From Mesorhizobium erdmanii USDA 3471 (GTDB lineage: Bacteria; Pseudomonadota; Alphaproteobacteria; Rhizobiales; Rhizobiaceae): a stretch of 64,000 nucleotides of DNA. A program made the translations under genes and the position numbers. The stretch is taken from NCBI RefSeq assembly GCF_000472705.1, contig NZ_AXAE01000020.1:1-64000 (forward strand). Direction: 5' to 3'. Numbering within the stretch: the first letter of the stretch is position 1; the number at the start of each line of letters is the position of its first letter. A model generated the notes under the pieces. That model searched no databases, was not told where the DNA came from, and worked only from the letters and a program-made list of their open reading frames with translations. Positions 43,447 to 52,397 of the stretch are shown here, one piece after another.

Positions 43447-44577
43447 ATGACGAAGAACGGCAAGGCGGAGGAAAAGAAGAGGATCAACATCGCGCTTCAG
43501 GGCGGCGGCTCGCACGGCGCCTTTTCCTGGGGTGTGCTCGACCGGCTGCTGGAGGATGGCAGGCTGGAGATATCGGCCGTCTCCGGCACCAGCGCCGGCG
43601 CCATGAACGCCGTGGCGCTGGCCGACGGATATGTGCGCGGCGGTGTCGACGGGGCGCGCAAGAAGCTGCACGATTTCTGGCGTGCCGTGGCGGCGAAAGG
43701 CCGGTTCAGCCCGGTGCAACGGATGCCGTGGGACGTCGCCTGGGGCAATTGGTCGATCGAGAACACGCCGGGCTACGTCGTCTTCGACACCATGTCTCGG
43801 GTGTTCTCGCCCTATGTCGCCAACCCGCTCGGCCTCAATCCGCTGCGCGACGTGGTGGAGCAGGAGATCGACTTCAAGAATGTCCGCGCCTGCAAGTCGA
43901 TGGAGCTGTTCATCTCCGCCACCAATGTCGAGACCGGGCAGTTGCGGGTGTTCTCCGACGGCGAGATCGACCTCGACACGGTGATGGCCTCGGCCTGCCT
44001 GCCGCAACTGTTCCGCGCCGTCGAGATCAAGGGCGTACCCTATTGGGATGGCGGCTATGGCGGCAATCCGGCGCTGTTCCCGTTCTTCAAGTCGGCGGCG
44101 ACCGAGGATGTGCTTTTGGTGCAGATCAATCCGGTGGTGCGCGAGGGCACGCCAAAGAGCGCCAACGAGATCCAGAACCGGATCGACGAGATCACCTTCA
44201 ACGCGGGGCTGTTGCGCGAATTCCGGTCGATCGCCTTCGTCAAGGAACTGATCGCCGCCGGCCGCCTGCCGCATGGCGAATACCGCGACATCCGCATGCA
44301 CCGCATCGATGCCGACGAGGCGTTCAAGGATCTGTCGGCTTCGTCCAAGGTCAATGCCGAATGGGCGTTCCTGAGCTATCTCAGAGATCTCGGCCGCACC
44401 GCCGCCAGCGACTGGCTGGAGGAAAACTACGACGCCGTCGGCAAGCGGCCGACGCTGGATCTTTCCGGCGAACTCGGCGATGGCTACAAGCCGGTGCGTG
44501 GTCCAGCACCCGGCCGCCGGGTCAAGGAGTTTCTTGCCGCGCGCAAGAACCCGGAGGCGGAGCGCCGCCGGGCCTGA
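43447..44577 (+). CDS. Patatin-like phospholipase
   Basis: The 376-residue protein has the patatin catalytic set: oxyanion glycine motif IALQGGGSHGAFSWG (about 16-30), nucleophile elbow GTSAG with Ser49, and the Asp in WDGGYGGNP (about residue 206). No signal peptide or membrane segment is seen, so it should act in the cytoplasm as a lipid acyl hydrolase. Proteins of this kind are found near PHB genes in some rhizobia. I start at the ATG at 43447; a TTG at 43420 in frame is possible. Confidence 0.9.
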   Translation: MTKNGKAEEKKRINIALQGGGSHGAFSWGVLDRLLEDGRLEISAVSGTSAGAMNAVALADGYVRGGVDGARKKLHDFWRAVAAKGRFSPVQRMPWDVAWGNWSIENTPGYVVFDTMSRVFSPYVANPLGLNPLRDVVEQEIDFKNVRACKSMELFISATNVETGQLRVFSDGEIDLDTVMASACLPQLFRAVEIKGVPYWDGGYGGNPALFPFFKSAATEDVLLVQINPVVREGTPKSANEIQNRIDEITFNAGLLREFRSIAFVKELIAAGRLPHGEYRDIRMHRIDADEAFKDLSASSKVNAEWAFLSYLRDLGRTAASDWLEENYDAVGKRPTLDLSGELGDGYKPVRGPAPGRRVKEFLAARKNPEAERRRA

Positions 44578-45379
44578 ACCCGCCGGCGCCCGCTGTCATT
44601 GGATGGCGCCTGGCAATCCGGCGATCCGGCGGGGCGACAACCTTCGCGTGTGTGGGAGGCTTCATCATGCTGACGCCTGCTGCCAGCGACGTTGCGCGCT
44701 GTCGCACGGCATGGCTGGACAGTGGTGCGCGGAGCGGTCCACACCAACCTCTGCGACCGGCACGGAAAATAGTCCGGGTTTGCGCAGCCGCACCGTGCCC
44801 GGCGTTCACCGCGAACCGGTGGGCCTTGCCGATCCCCGACATTCCGCGCGGCAGCGTGTCGACGCCTCGCGGCGCCGGACCCTATGCCGGCGACCTGCCT
44901 CGGAGAACCTCGCCTTATTGGCTCGCTTTGGCCTTTTGCCAGGAATTTCAATGTATTAGCCAACTTCACGAAGCCGCGCTTCGATATTGCTTCGCTGGCC
45001 AAAAATCTTCTGGCCCGTTCCTCGAAATGGGTATCCTCGTAAAGTATCCAGCGAGGATGACGGCTCCATCCCGGCGTGCATCGCGCTGCCCGTCGCCAAT
45101 GACAGATCAGTCGTTTGAGGCTGGTCAGTAAAGGCGGATCGTGAGCTGGCAGCGAGGCCACTGAACCAGTATTTTAGCAGATCGAGAACCGTTTCCCGGC
45201 GGCCACACCTTGCCCGGTCACGCAATGCTGCTGCAACTTTCGGACTATATTGCGGTGCAACTTTGATGTAGAAGCGCGCTCGCCGATCACGGCAATTTGA
45301 ACCCGGTCAGGCGCGCACCCATATCGGCGACGCGCCCGCGCTATGAAGGCGCGGTGCTGGCCGAACCCGCAGTGGACAA
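44578..45379. other. Gene-poor stretch between patatin and RND operon
   Basis: About 800 bases with no supported gene. Open frames exist on both strands but lack family features and a ribosome site. A minus-strand segment near 44930-45070 (RWILYEDTHFEERARRFL, KRGFVKLANTLKFLAKGQ) has gene-like composition and may be a remnant. A direct repeat TGCAACTTT at 45232-45240 and 45256-45264 lies in the probable promoter region of the RND operon. Confidence 0.5.
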
Positions 45380-46561
45380 ATGACGATGCCTAAGATCAGG
45401 TTTCACAAGCTTGCAGCCATTGTTGTGCTCATTGGCTTCGCGGCCTGGATGGGGACTGGCGAGTTCTCATCGGTCGGCAGCGTTGCCGCAAACAAGGCCA
45501 AGGCAGCCGAAGTCGAGCAAGGCAAGGCGCCAGACGCCAGCAGGCCGAAGGCGGCGGAAGCCGAACCGAAGGCGGTGTTGCGCACCGTCGCGGTGGTGAC
45601 GCCGCCGCGCAAGACCTATGCGCGCGCCATCCGCATTTCCGGGCTGACCGAGGCCGACAAGCGCGCGGTGCTCGCAACGCGTGTCGCCGGCGTGATCGAC
45701 AAGCTGCCAGTCAAGCAAGGCGATCACGTCAAGACTGGCGACCTGGTGCTGATGCTCGCGGCGGAAGAAAAGATCTCGATGGTCGACAACGCCAAGCAGC
45801 TTGTGGCGCAGCGCCAGGCGGAGCTGGACGCGTCGCTGCGGCTGATGAAGACCGGCAATCTGCCCAAGCTGCAGCTCGACACCGCCCGCTCCAATCTGAC
45901 CCTGGCGCAGTCGCAGCTGGATACCGCGCAGGCCGAGCTCGACCGCAACGAAGTCAAGGCGCCGTTCGACGGCGTCATCGACCGGGTGCCGGTGGAACTG
46001 GGCAGCTCCGTCATGCAGGGCGGCGAGGTGGCGACCATCCTCAAGCTCGATCCGGTGATCGCGCGCGGCGAGATCAGCGAGCGCGACCTCGGCTATCTCA
46101 AGCTCGGCGACAAGGCCAATGTGCGGCTGGTCGGCGGCCAGACGGTCGAAGGCACGGTGCGCTACATCAGCCGCGATGCGTCGTCGGCGACCCGCACCTT
46201 CCGTATCGAGGTCGCCATTCCCAATGCCGACGGCTCCGTGCCGGCCGGCATGACGGCGGAAATCCAGCTCAGCGCGCTGCCGACCGACGCGGTGCTTTTG
46301 CCGCGTTCGGTGGTGACGCTCGGCGACAAGGGCGATCTCGGCATCCGCGCCGTCGGCAAGGACAACAAGGTGGCGTTCTTCCCGATCGACCTGGTCGACG
46401 ACACGCCGACCGGCCTCGTGCTTGGCGGCATCCCGGCCGATGCGCGCATCATCGTTGCCGGTCAGGAGCTGGTGAAGGAAGGCGATGAGGTCAAGCCCGT
46501 CGAGGCCGACCAGGCGACCATCAACAAGCTGATCGGCGAAGCCACCGCGGGGACGCAGTAG
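45380..46561 (+). CDS. RND efflux pump, periplasmic adaptor (membrane fusion protein)
   Basis: The 393-residue protein has an N-terminal membrane segment (AAIVVLIGFAAWMGTGE), then the adaptor domains: lipoyl half-motifs (VAGVIDKLPVKQGDHVKTGD and RNEVKAPFDGVIDRVPVELG), a short coiled coil (about 130-180) and beta-barrel/membrane-proximal domains. It bridges the inner-membrane pump and an outer-membrane channel. The start ATG at 45380 is followed by another at 45386. The pump gene begins 79 bases downstream. Confidence 0.92.
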   Translation: MTMPKIRFHKLAAIVVLIGFAAWMGTGEFSSVGSVAANKAKAAEVEQGKAPDASRPKAAEAEPKAVLRTVAVVTPPRKTYARAIRISGLTEADKRAVLATRVAGVIDKLPVKQGDHVKTGDLVLMLAAEEKISMVDNAKQLVAQRQAELDASLRLMKTGNLPKLQLDTARSNLTLAQSQLDTAQAELDRNEVKAPFDGVIDRVPVELGSSVMQGGEVATILKLDPVIARGEISERDLGYLKLGDKANVRLVGGQTVEGTVRYISRDASSATRTFRIEVAIPNADGSVPAGMTAEIQLSALPTDAVLLPRSVVTLGDKGDLGIRAVGKDNKVAFFPIDLVDDTPTGLVLGGIPADARIIVAGQELVKEGDEVKPVEADQATINKLIGEATAGTQ

Positions 46562-46639
46562 CGCAGGGCGCCAGCGCCGGGCCTTGCCCTGCGACGGCAG
46601 TCCGTTCGCCACTCCCCCGCGCAACAGCAGGCACAAGCC

Positions 46640-49600
46640 ATGGATATCGTCAAACTCGCGATCAACAACGCCCGCCTGACCATCGCGGTCCTCGTCTTCC
46701 TCTTAATCGCTGGCGGGTTCGCCTATCAGTCGACGCCGAAGGAAGCGGAGCCGGATGTTCCGGTTCCGAATATGTATGTCAGCCTGATCTATCAGGGCAT
46801 CTCGCCGGAGGATTCCGAGCGACTTCTGCTGCGACCGATGGAAAACAAGCTGAAGAGCCTCAAAGGCCTCAAGGAGATGCGCTCGGCCGCCTTCCAGGGC
46901 GGCGGCTATGTAATGGTCGAGTTCCAGCCGCAGACGAACCTGGCGACAGCGCTGCAAGACACGCGCTCCAAGGTACAGGACGGCAAGGCCGACCTTCCGC
47001 AGGCGGCTGAGGAGCCTGTCGTCACCGAAATCAACATCTCCGAATTCCCTGTGCTGGTAGTCACACTGTCGGGCGATCTGCCCGAACGCGTGCTGACCGC
47101 CGCAGCGCGTGAATTGCGCGACCGCATCGAAGAGGTGCCCGGTGTTCTCGAAGGCTCGCTGCAGGGCTCGCGCGACGATCTCGTCGAAGTCGTCATCGAT
47201 CCGATGAAGCTGTCGTCCTATGGCTTGCAGCTCGACCAGCTGATCGGTGCCGTCGGCGCTTCCAACAGCCTGGTCGCCGCCGGCAATATCGAAGGCTCCG
47301 AAGGCAAATACGCCGTCAAAGTGCCGTCGCTGATCGAAACGCCCGAGGATGTGGCGGCGCTGCCGGTCGTTGCCGGCCCCAATGCCGTCGTGCAGGCCAA
47401 GGACATAGCGACGATCCGTTCGACCTTCGCCGACGCCACGACGATCACGCGCCTCAACGGCAAGCCGGCCATCGCCATCGAGGTGAAGAAGCGCATCGGC
47501 GCCAATCTGATCGACACGCTGACGAAGGTCAGGGAGGTGTCCGACACCTTCGTCAAGACCATGCCCGAGGGCATGCACGTCACCTACACGCAGGACAAGT
47601 CGGTCTTCGTCAACCAGCTGCTCGGCGACCTGCAGAATCACGTGATGATCGCCGTCATCCTGGTGTTCATCGTCATCCTCTACGCGCTGTCCGGGCGTGC
47701 CTCACTGCTCATCGGGCTGGCCATTCCATCATCCTTCCTGATCGGCATCCTGCTGTTGGCGATGATGGGCTACACGATCAACATGATCGTGCTGTTCAGC
47801 CTCATCCTGGCGGTCGGCATGCTGGTCGACGATGCCATCATCGTCACCGAATTCGCCGAACGGCGCATGAGCGAGGGTATGCCGAAGCAGGAAGCTTTCG
47901 CGCTCGCCGCCAAGCGCATGGCCGGTCCGGTCATCGCGGCGACGATGACGCGCATCGCCGCCTTCTCGCCATTGCTGTTCTGGCCCGGCATCATCGGCGA
48001 TTTCATGAAGTACATGCCGATCACGCTGATCGTCACACTGTCGGCATCGATGCTCTATGCGCTGGTCTTCGCGCCGACACTGGGCGCAATCTTCGCCAAG
48101 GCGCCGCAGCATCACGAGGATGGCAATCGCGATGGCTGGTACATGGCTGTCGTCAAACAGGCGGTACGCTTCCCCATCACCGTGATGGTGCTCACCGTCG
48201 TCCTGCTGGCCGGCATCTTCGTCGGCTATTCGAAGTACGGTGCCGGCGTCGAGTTCTTCCCGAGTGTCGAGCCCGACTACGGCCTGCTCTACGTGCATGC
48301 CCGCGGCAACCTTTCGCTGGCCGAAATGGACACGGCGACCAAGATTGCCGAAAACAGGCTGCTCGGCTGGCCCGGCATCAAGTCGGTCTATACCCGCGTC
48401 GGCAAGTCGCAAGGCGGCGGCCAGGATGTGCCGGAGGACGTCGTCGGTGTCATCCAGTATGAGTTCATCGACTGGCGCGAACGCAAATCGGCCAATGATA
48501 TCCTGAACGATCTGCGCGGCGTCATGGCCGGCATTCCCGGCGTCGACGTCGAGGTTCGCGTTCCCGAAGCCGGGCCGCCGACCGGCAAGCCGATCCAGAT
48601 CAGGCTTTCGGCGGTCGATCCCAAGGGGCTCGACGACAAGGCTCGGGCCGTTGCCGCGCGCATTGCCAAGGTGCCTGGCGTCATCGACATTTCCGACGGC
48701 CTGCCGCCGCCCGGCGTCGACTGGGCGCTCGAGGTCGACCGGGCCAAGGCCGCGCAATACGGTATCAGCCCGACTTCGGTTGGTACGGTGGTGCAGCTCG
48801 TCACCAATGGTCTGAAGCTGTCGGAATACCGGCCTGCCGGCGCCGACAAGGCGGTCGACATCCGGCTGCGCCTGCCGGAGGACCGGCGCACGCTGTCCAC
48901 GCTCGCCGAGCTCAGGGTGCAGACCTCGCAAGGATCGGTGCCGATCTCGAACTTTGTCGTCCGCAAGGCGAAGCCGAGCGTCGGCATCCTCAACCGCATA
49001 GACGGCGCCCGCACCGTGGTGGTGCAGGCCAACGTTACGGCTGGCGCCCAGGTCGCCGCCGTCCAGCAGGAGGTTACCCAGGCCGTCACCGACATGGGCC
49101 TCGGCAGCGGCATCCGCTGGAAGCTGGCCGGCTCCAACGAGGACAGCGCCGAAGCCAGCGCCTTCCTCAGCAAGGCCTTTGGTGCCGCGATCTTCCTGAT
49201 CTTCCTGGTGCTGCTGGCGCAGTTCAACAAGTTCACCAGCGTCTGGCTGGTACTGTCCTGCGTGGTCATGGCGACGATCGGCGTTTTCCTTGGCCTGCTG
49301 ATCACCGGCGAGACGTTCGGCATCGTCATGTCTGGTATCGGCGTCATCGCGCTGGCCGGCGTCGTGGTGAACAACAACATCGTGCTGATCGATACCTATG
49401 ACCGGCTGCGTGAAGAAGGCTGGGACAAGATGGACGCGGTGCTGCAGACCTGCCGCGAGCGTGCGCGTCCGGTGGTGCTGACGGCGGTGTCGGCCATCCT
49501 CGGCGTGCTGCCGATCGCCTTCGGCCTGGGGCTGGAAATCTTCCATCACGAGACGACGATCAACGCGCCGTCGACGCAATGGTGGATTTCGCTTTCCTCG

Positions 49601-49816
49601 GCCATCGTCTTCGGCCTGTCCTTCGCCACCGTGCTGACGCTGGTGGTGACGCCGTCGATGCTGATGGTGTTCACCCGCGCCAAGGTCAAGCCCGGTGCGC
49701 GGCGCGGCTTGTTAAGCCGGCTGTTCCGGCGCGGCAAGGGCGAGATATCGTCGGAGGCGACGGCAGCGGAAGCCGGCGCGGAACCCGCGATCGCCTTTCC
49801 GAAAGCCGCCGAATAG
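46640..49816 (+). CDS. RND efflux pump, inner-membrane transporter
   Basis: The 1058-residue protein has the RND layout: first helix (ARLTIAVLVFLLIAGGFAYQ), a large periplasmic domain, helices 2-6 (including MLVDDAIIVTEFAERRMSEG with the paired aspartates of the proton relay), second periplasmic domain, helices 7-12 and a charged tail. Substrate is unknown; it resembles the AcrB/HAE1-like group without a named match. Cotranscribed with the adaptor; no outer-membrane channel gene is next to it. The C-terminal tail is basic, then Ala/Glu-rich. Confidence 0.93.
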   Translation: MDIVKLAINNARLTIAVLVFLLIAGGFAYQSTPKEAEPDVPVPNMYVSLIYQGISPEDSERLLLRPMENKLKSLKGLKEMRSAAFQGGGYVMVEFQPQTNLATALQDTRSKVQDGKADLPQAAEEPVVTEINISEFPVLVVTLSGDLPERVLTAAARELRDRIEEVPGVLEGSLQGSRDDLVEVVIDPMKLSSYGLQLDQLIGAVGASNSLVAAGNIEGSEGKYAVKVPSLIETPEDVAALPVVAGPNAVVQAKDIATIRSTFADATTITRLNGKPAIAIEVKKRIGANLIDTLTKVREVSDTFVKTMPEGMHVTYTQDKSVFVNQLLGDLQNHVMIAVILVFIVILYALSGRASLLIGLAIPSSFLIGILLLAMMGYTINMIVLFSLILAVGMLVDDAIIVTEFAERRMSEGMPKQEAFALAAKRMAGPVIAATMTRIAAFSPLLFWPGIIGDFMKYMPITLIVTLSASMLYALVFAPTLGAIFAKAPQHHEDGNRDGWYMAVVKQAVRFPITVMVLTVVLLAGIFVGYSKYGAGVEFFPSVEPDYGLLYVHARGNLSLAEMDTATKIAENRLLGWPGIKSVYTRVGKSQGGGQDVPEDVVGVIQYEFIDWRERKSANDILNDLRGVMAGIPGVDVEVRVPEAGPPTGKPIQIRLSAVDPKGLDDKARAVAARIAKVPGVIDISDGLPPPGVDWALEVDRAKAAQYGISPTSVGTVVQLVTNGLKLSEYRPAGADKAVDIRLRLPEDRRTLSTLAELRVQTSQGSVPISNFVVRKAKPSVGILNRIDGARTVVVQANVTAGAQVAAVQQEVTQAVTDMGLGSGIRWKLAGSNEDSAEASAFLSKAFGAAIFLIFLVLLAQFNKFTSVWLVLSCVVMATIGVFLGLLITGETFGIVMSGIGVIALAGVVVNNNIVLIDTYDRLREEGWDKMDAVLQTCRERARPVVLTAVSAILGVLPIAFGLGLEIFHHETTINAPSTQWWISLSSAIVFGLSFATVLTLVVTPSMLMVFTRAKVKPGARRGLLSRLFRRGKGEISSEATAAEAGAEPAIAFPKAAE

Positions 49817-49837
49817 GCAGGCTGCGTGATTTGGAAT

Positions 49838-49875
49838 GCAAAAGGCCGCCCGGAACAACCGGGCGGCCTTTTGCA
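49838..49875 (+). terminator. Terminator after the RND operon
   Basis: GCAAAAGGCCGCCCGG-AACAA-CCGGGCGGCCTTTTGC, a long perfect stem with T run. Confidence 0.93.
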
Positions 49876-49912
49876 TTGTTCCCCCGCACGAATTCACACG
49901 CGGGGTCTCTTC

Positions 49913-50071
49913 ATGCCGATCAGCACCATCGTCATCATCGTCCTGATCCTTGTCATCATCGGCGCGGTGCCGGCGTGGCCGCATTCGCGCTCGTGGGGTT
50001 ATGGACCGTCGGGTATTCTTGGCGTGGTGCTGGTAGTGGTTCTGGTGTTGCTGCTGATGGGGCGGCTCTGA
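49913..50071 (+). CDS. DUF3309 small membrane protein
   Basis: The 52-residue protein consists of two hydrophobic helices around a conserved turn: MPISTIVIIVLILVIIGAVP, then AWPHSRSWGYGPSGILG and VVLVVVLVLLLMGRL. The W-P-x-S-R-S-W-G-Y-G-P-S-G core defines the DUF3309 family, common in proteobacteria with no known role. An in-frame start 87 bases upstream would overlap the RND terminator and is rejected. Confidence 0.9.
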   Translation: MPISTIVIIVLILVIIGAVPAWPHSRSWGYGPSGILGVVLVVVLVLLLMGRL

Positions 50072-50157
50072 GTTGGCTCGCCGCCCTCGAGCAATTGCTG
50101 GAAAAGTGTCAAACCGCTTTCCCTTCGGAATTGCGTCAAAACAGAGAGATAGAGCGT

Positions 50158-51117
50158 TCAGGCAGCTTTCGAAACGCCGTTCACAGTGGCGATGCCGATG
50201 TCGCCGAGAGCCTGGGCGACAGCCTGATCCAGTGGCGTATGTGGGATCTCACCGATGATGCTCTCCAGCCGCGTCGAAGCCAGCTGGTGCGGTTCGAAGC
50301 GCAGGTAGGACATCGAGACGATCTCGCGCCACATCGCCACGAACGGGCTGCCGGCACGTAACACCCACCAAGGCATCGACGTCATCTTGAGCGAACGGCC
50401 GACGGCCTTCTCCGCGGCCGCCTTGATCCGCAGGTCGGTGACCGCGTGGCCCGGAAAGTTCAGCGCCTCATAGGAGCCGAGCTTGTCGAGGTTCTTGGCC
50501 AGCGCGACGAAGCCCACGGCGAAATCCGGGAGATAGGCCCATTCATGCACGAGGTCGGCCGGGCCGGGCGCGGTGTAGACGCCTTTGCTTATCTTGGCAG
50601 CGACGACAAGGTCGAACCAGGAGCCGCTGCCGGTGCCGCCGAAGAAATCGCCAGCCCGTAAGATAATGGTGCGCACGTGGCCCGCGTCTGCCTCGCGGCG
50701 GAACAGCTCCTCCATGGCGCAGCGGATGCGGCCCTTTTCGGTAGTCGGATGGAACGGGGTGTCTTCCGTAATCACCGCCGGCATCGGCGAGCCGTAGTTG
50801 TAGACGGTGCCGGGGAACAGATGCAGCGCGTCGTTGGCATGACAGGCGGCCATGACATTTTGCGCCATCGGCAGGCATTTGCCCCAATCGGTGTAGATCG
50901 GGTTCAGGCCGTTGAAGATGATGTCGACGCCTTCGGTGGCGCGGATCAGCGACTGACGGTCCAGCGCATCGCCGGTGACCGCCGTGGCGCCCTTGAGTTC
51001 GGCCGGCCCCTTGCCGGTGCGGGTGACGGCGCGGACATCGAAGCCGGCGTCGATGAAGGCTTTGGCAACCACGCGGCCGAGCCGGCCGTTGGCGCCGAGA
51101 ATTGCGATCTTGGTCAT
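50158..51117 (-). CDS. NAD(P)-binding, epimerase/NmrA-like protein
   Basis: The 319-residue protein has the extended short-chain dehydrogenase Rossmann motif ILGANGRLGRVVAKAF at the N-terminus and family lines IIFNGLNPIYTDWGK, FPGTVYNYGSPMP (YxxxxS instead of the usual YxxxK) and the downstream part LRAGDFFGGTG. The active-site lysine is not in the usual place, so it may be a sensor or an atypical reductase. The ATG follows AAGGAGACG. DUF680 and LysR genes lie next to it. Confidence 0.85.
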   Translation of the reverse strand: MTKIAILGANGRLGRVVAKAFIDAGFDVRAVTRTGKGPAELKGATAVTGDALDRQSLIRATEGVDIIFNGLNPIYTDWGKCLPMAQNVMAACHANDALHLFPGTVYNYGSPMPAVITEDTPFHPTTEKGRIRCAMEELFRREADAGHVRTIILRAGDFFGGTGSGSWFDLVVAAKISKGVYTAPGPADLVHEWAYLPDFAVGFVALAKNLDKLGSYEALNFPGHAVTDLRIKAAAEKAVGRSLKMTSMPWWVLRAGSPFVAMWREIVSMSYLRFEPHQLASTRLESIIGEIPHTPLDQAVAQALGDIGIATVNGVSKAA

Positions 51118-51176
51118 TGTTCGTCTCCTTGTTCGAGGCGACAGGACCAGCCCGTCGCTTCGTGATTTCTCTTGGC

Positions 51177-51371
51177 TCAGCGTTTGCCGAAGAGGTCGCG
51201 GTTGCTGCCTTGGACGACCGGCTTCCGATCGGTCCCATCGGATTTGCCGATCGACGTGGTGATCGTGGTGTCGGTGCTGGCGACGGCCGTCTGGCTGGCA
51301 TTGTCCGAGCCATACTTGTCGCTGCCGGCAAAAGCGGTGCTGGCGGCGGCGGTAAGTGCGATCTTGGTCAT
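51177..51371 (-). CDS. DUF680 small exported protein
   Basis: The 64-residue protein starts MTKIALTAAASTAFAGSDKY, a short signal-like region and then GSDNASQTAV, ending DRKPVVQGSNRDLFGKR. This matches DUF680, a family of small exported proteins that I know mainly from Mesorhizobium, of unknown role. The ATG ending at 51371 follows AAGGAG. It is divergent from the LysR gene and upstream of the epimerase-like gene by 59 bases, so both may share a promoter. Confidence 0.88.
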   Translation of the reverse strand: MTKIALTAAASTAFAGSDKYGSDNASQTAVASTDTTITTSIGKSDGTDRKPVVQGSNRDLFGKR

Positions 51372-51429
51372 TTCGAAGTTCTCCTTGGTTGCTGGTTGCA
51401 ATCCGTATCGGTGTTTGCAGGGCGAATAT

Positions 51430-51441
51430 GATTGCCCAATC
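51430..51441. promoter_or_regulatory. Candidate LysR site in the divergent promoter
   Basis: GATTG-CC-CAATC is a perfect inverted repeat in the 117-base gap between the DUF680 and LysR starts. It is a shorter spacer than the usual T-N11-A LysR site, so the assignment is tentative. Confidence 0.4.
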
Positions 51442-51488
51442 GATGAATTGAAATTGACCATGGATGCAGGTTTGATATTCATTCTTGA

Positions 51489-52397
51489 ATGGCAGACATC
51501 GACTGGAACCTGATCAAGAGCTTCGTCACGGTCGCGGAAACCGGCAGCCTCTCGGCTGCGGCGCGAAAACTGTCGGCCAGCCAGCCAACGCTTGGGCGTC
51601 ACATCTCGGAATTGGAACAGGAGCTCGGCGTCACGCTGTTCCGGCGTGGTCGAAGCGGCTATGCGCTGACGGAAGCCGGGGCCACCCTGTTCGAGCGCGG
51701 CAAGACGGTCAGCGAGCAGGCGAGTGCTTTTTCACGGCTGGCGCTGGGTTCGGTCGAGGCGATCGAAGGCACCGTGCGCATCGCCGCCAGCGAAGTGGTG
51801 GCGGCCTATGTGCTGCCCGAAATGATGGCGCGGCTCGGCATCGAGGAACCCGGCATCGAGGTCGAGATCGTCGCGTCGAACCAGGTCGAGAACCTGCTGC
51901 GCCGGGATGCCGACATCGCCATCCGCATGGTCAAACCGGCGCAGAACGAACTGGTGGCGCGCAAGGTCTGCGATATCCCGCTCTGTGCCTGCGCGGCCAT
52001 TGCCTATCTCGATCGGCGCGGCCGCCCGCTCGGGCCAGCCGATCTCGTGGATCACCCCTTGATCGGCTTCGATCGCAGCGACGAGATGATCCGAGGCTTT
52101 ACGCAATTGGGCATTCCGGTCACCCGAAGCAGCTTCCGCTTCAGGGCCGACAGCCAGATGGTCCTGTGGGAGGCGGTGCGGACGGGAAATGGTATTGGCC
52201 TTGGCCAGGCGCCGCTGGCAGATCGCGATCCGCTGGTGGAGAAGGTGCTGCCCGGCCTGCCGCTGCCCGAGCTGCCGGTATGGCTGGCGATGCATCGCGA
52301 CGTGCGCGGCAGCGTGCGCATCCGCCGCGTGGCGGATTTCCTGCACGAGGAACTGAAGCGCTACTCGGCGGGTGCGGGTGCGAATTCGGCGCGGTGA
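51489..52397 (+). CDS. LysR-family transcriptional regulator
   Basis: The 302-residue protein has the LysR helix-turn-helix at residues 3-60 (LIKSFVTVAETGSLSAAARK, LSASQPTLGRHISELEQELG) and a substrate-binding domain from about residue 90. It is divergent from DUF680 and the epimerase-like gene, the probable targets. The end overlaps the convergent MFS gene by 37 bases. Confidence 0.92.
   Translation: MADIDWNLIKSFVTVAETGSLSAAARKLSASQPTLGRHISELEQELGVTLFRRGRSGYALTEAGATLFERGKTVSEQASAFSRLALGSVEAIEGTVRIAASEVVAAYVLPEMMARLGIEEPGIEVEIVASNQVENLLRRDADIAIRMVKPAQNELVARKVCDIPLCACAAIAYLDRRGRPLGPADLVDHPLIGFDRSDEMIRGFTQLGIPVTRSSFRFRADSQMVLWEAVRTGNGIGLGQAPLADRDPLVEKVLPGLPLPELPVWLAMHRDVRGSVRIRRVADFLHEELKRYSAGAGANSAR

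Noticed and set aside
44956..45225. 89-residue minus-strand frame in the gene-poor stretch
   Set aside because: No ribosome site, no recognisable family and composition not clearly coding; kept only as a possible remnant in a finding.
47729..49579. Long minus-strand open frame opposite the RND transporter
   Set aside because: Antisense shadow of the RND gene with no family pattern.
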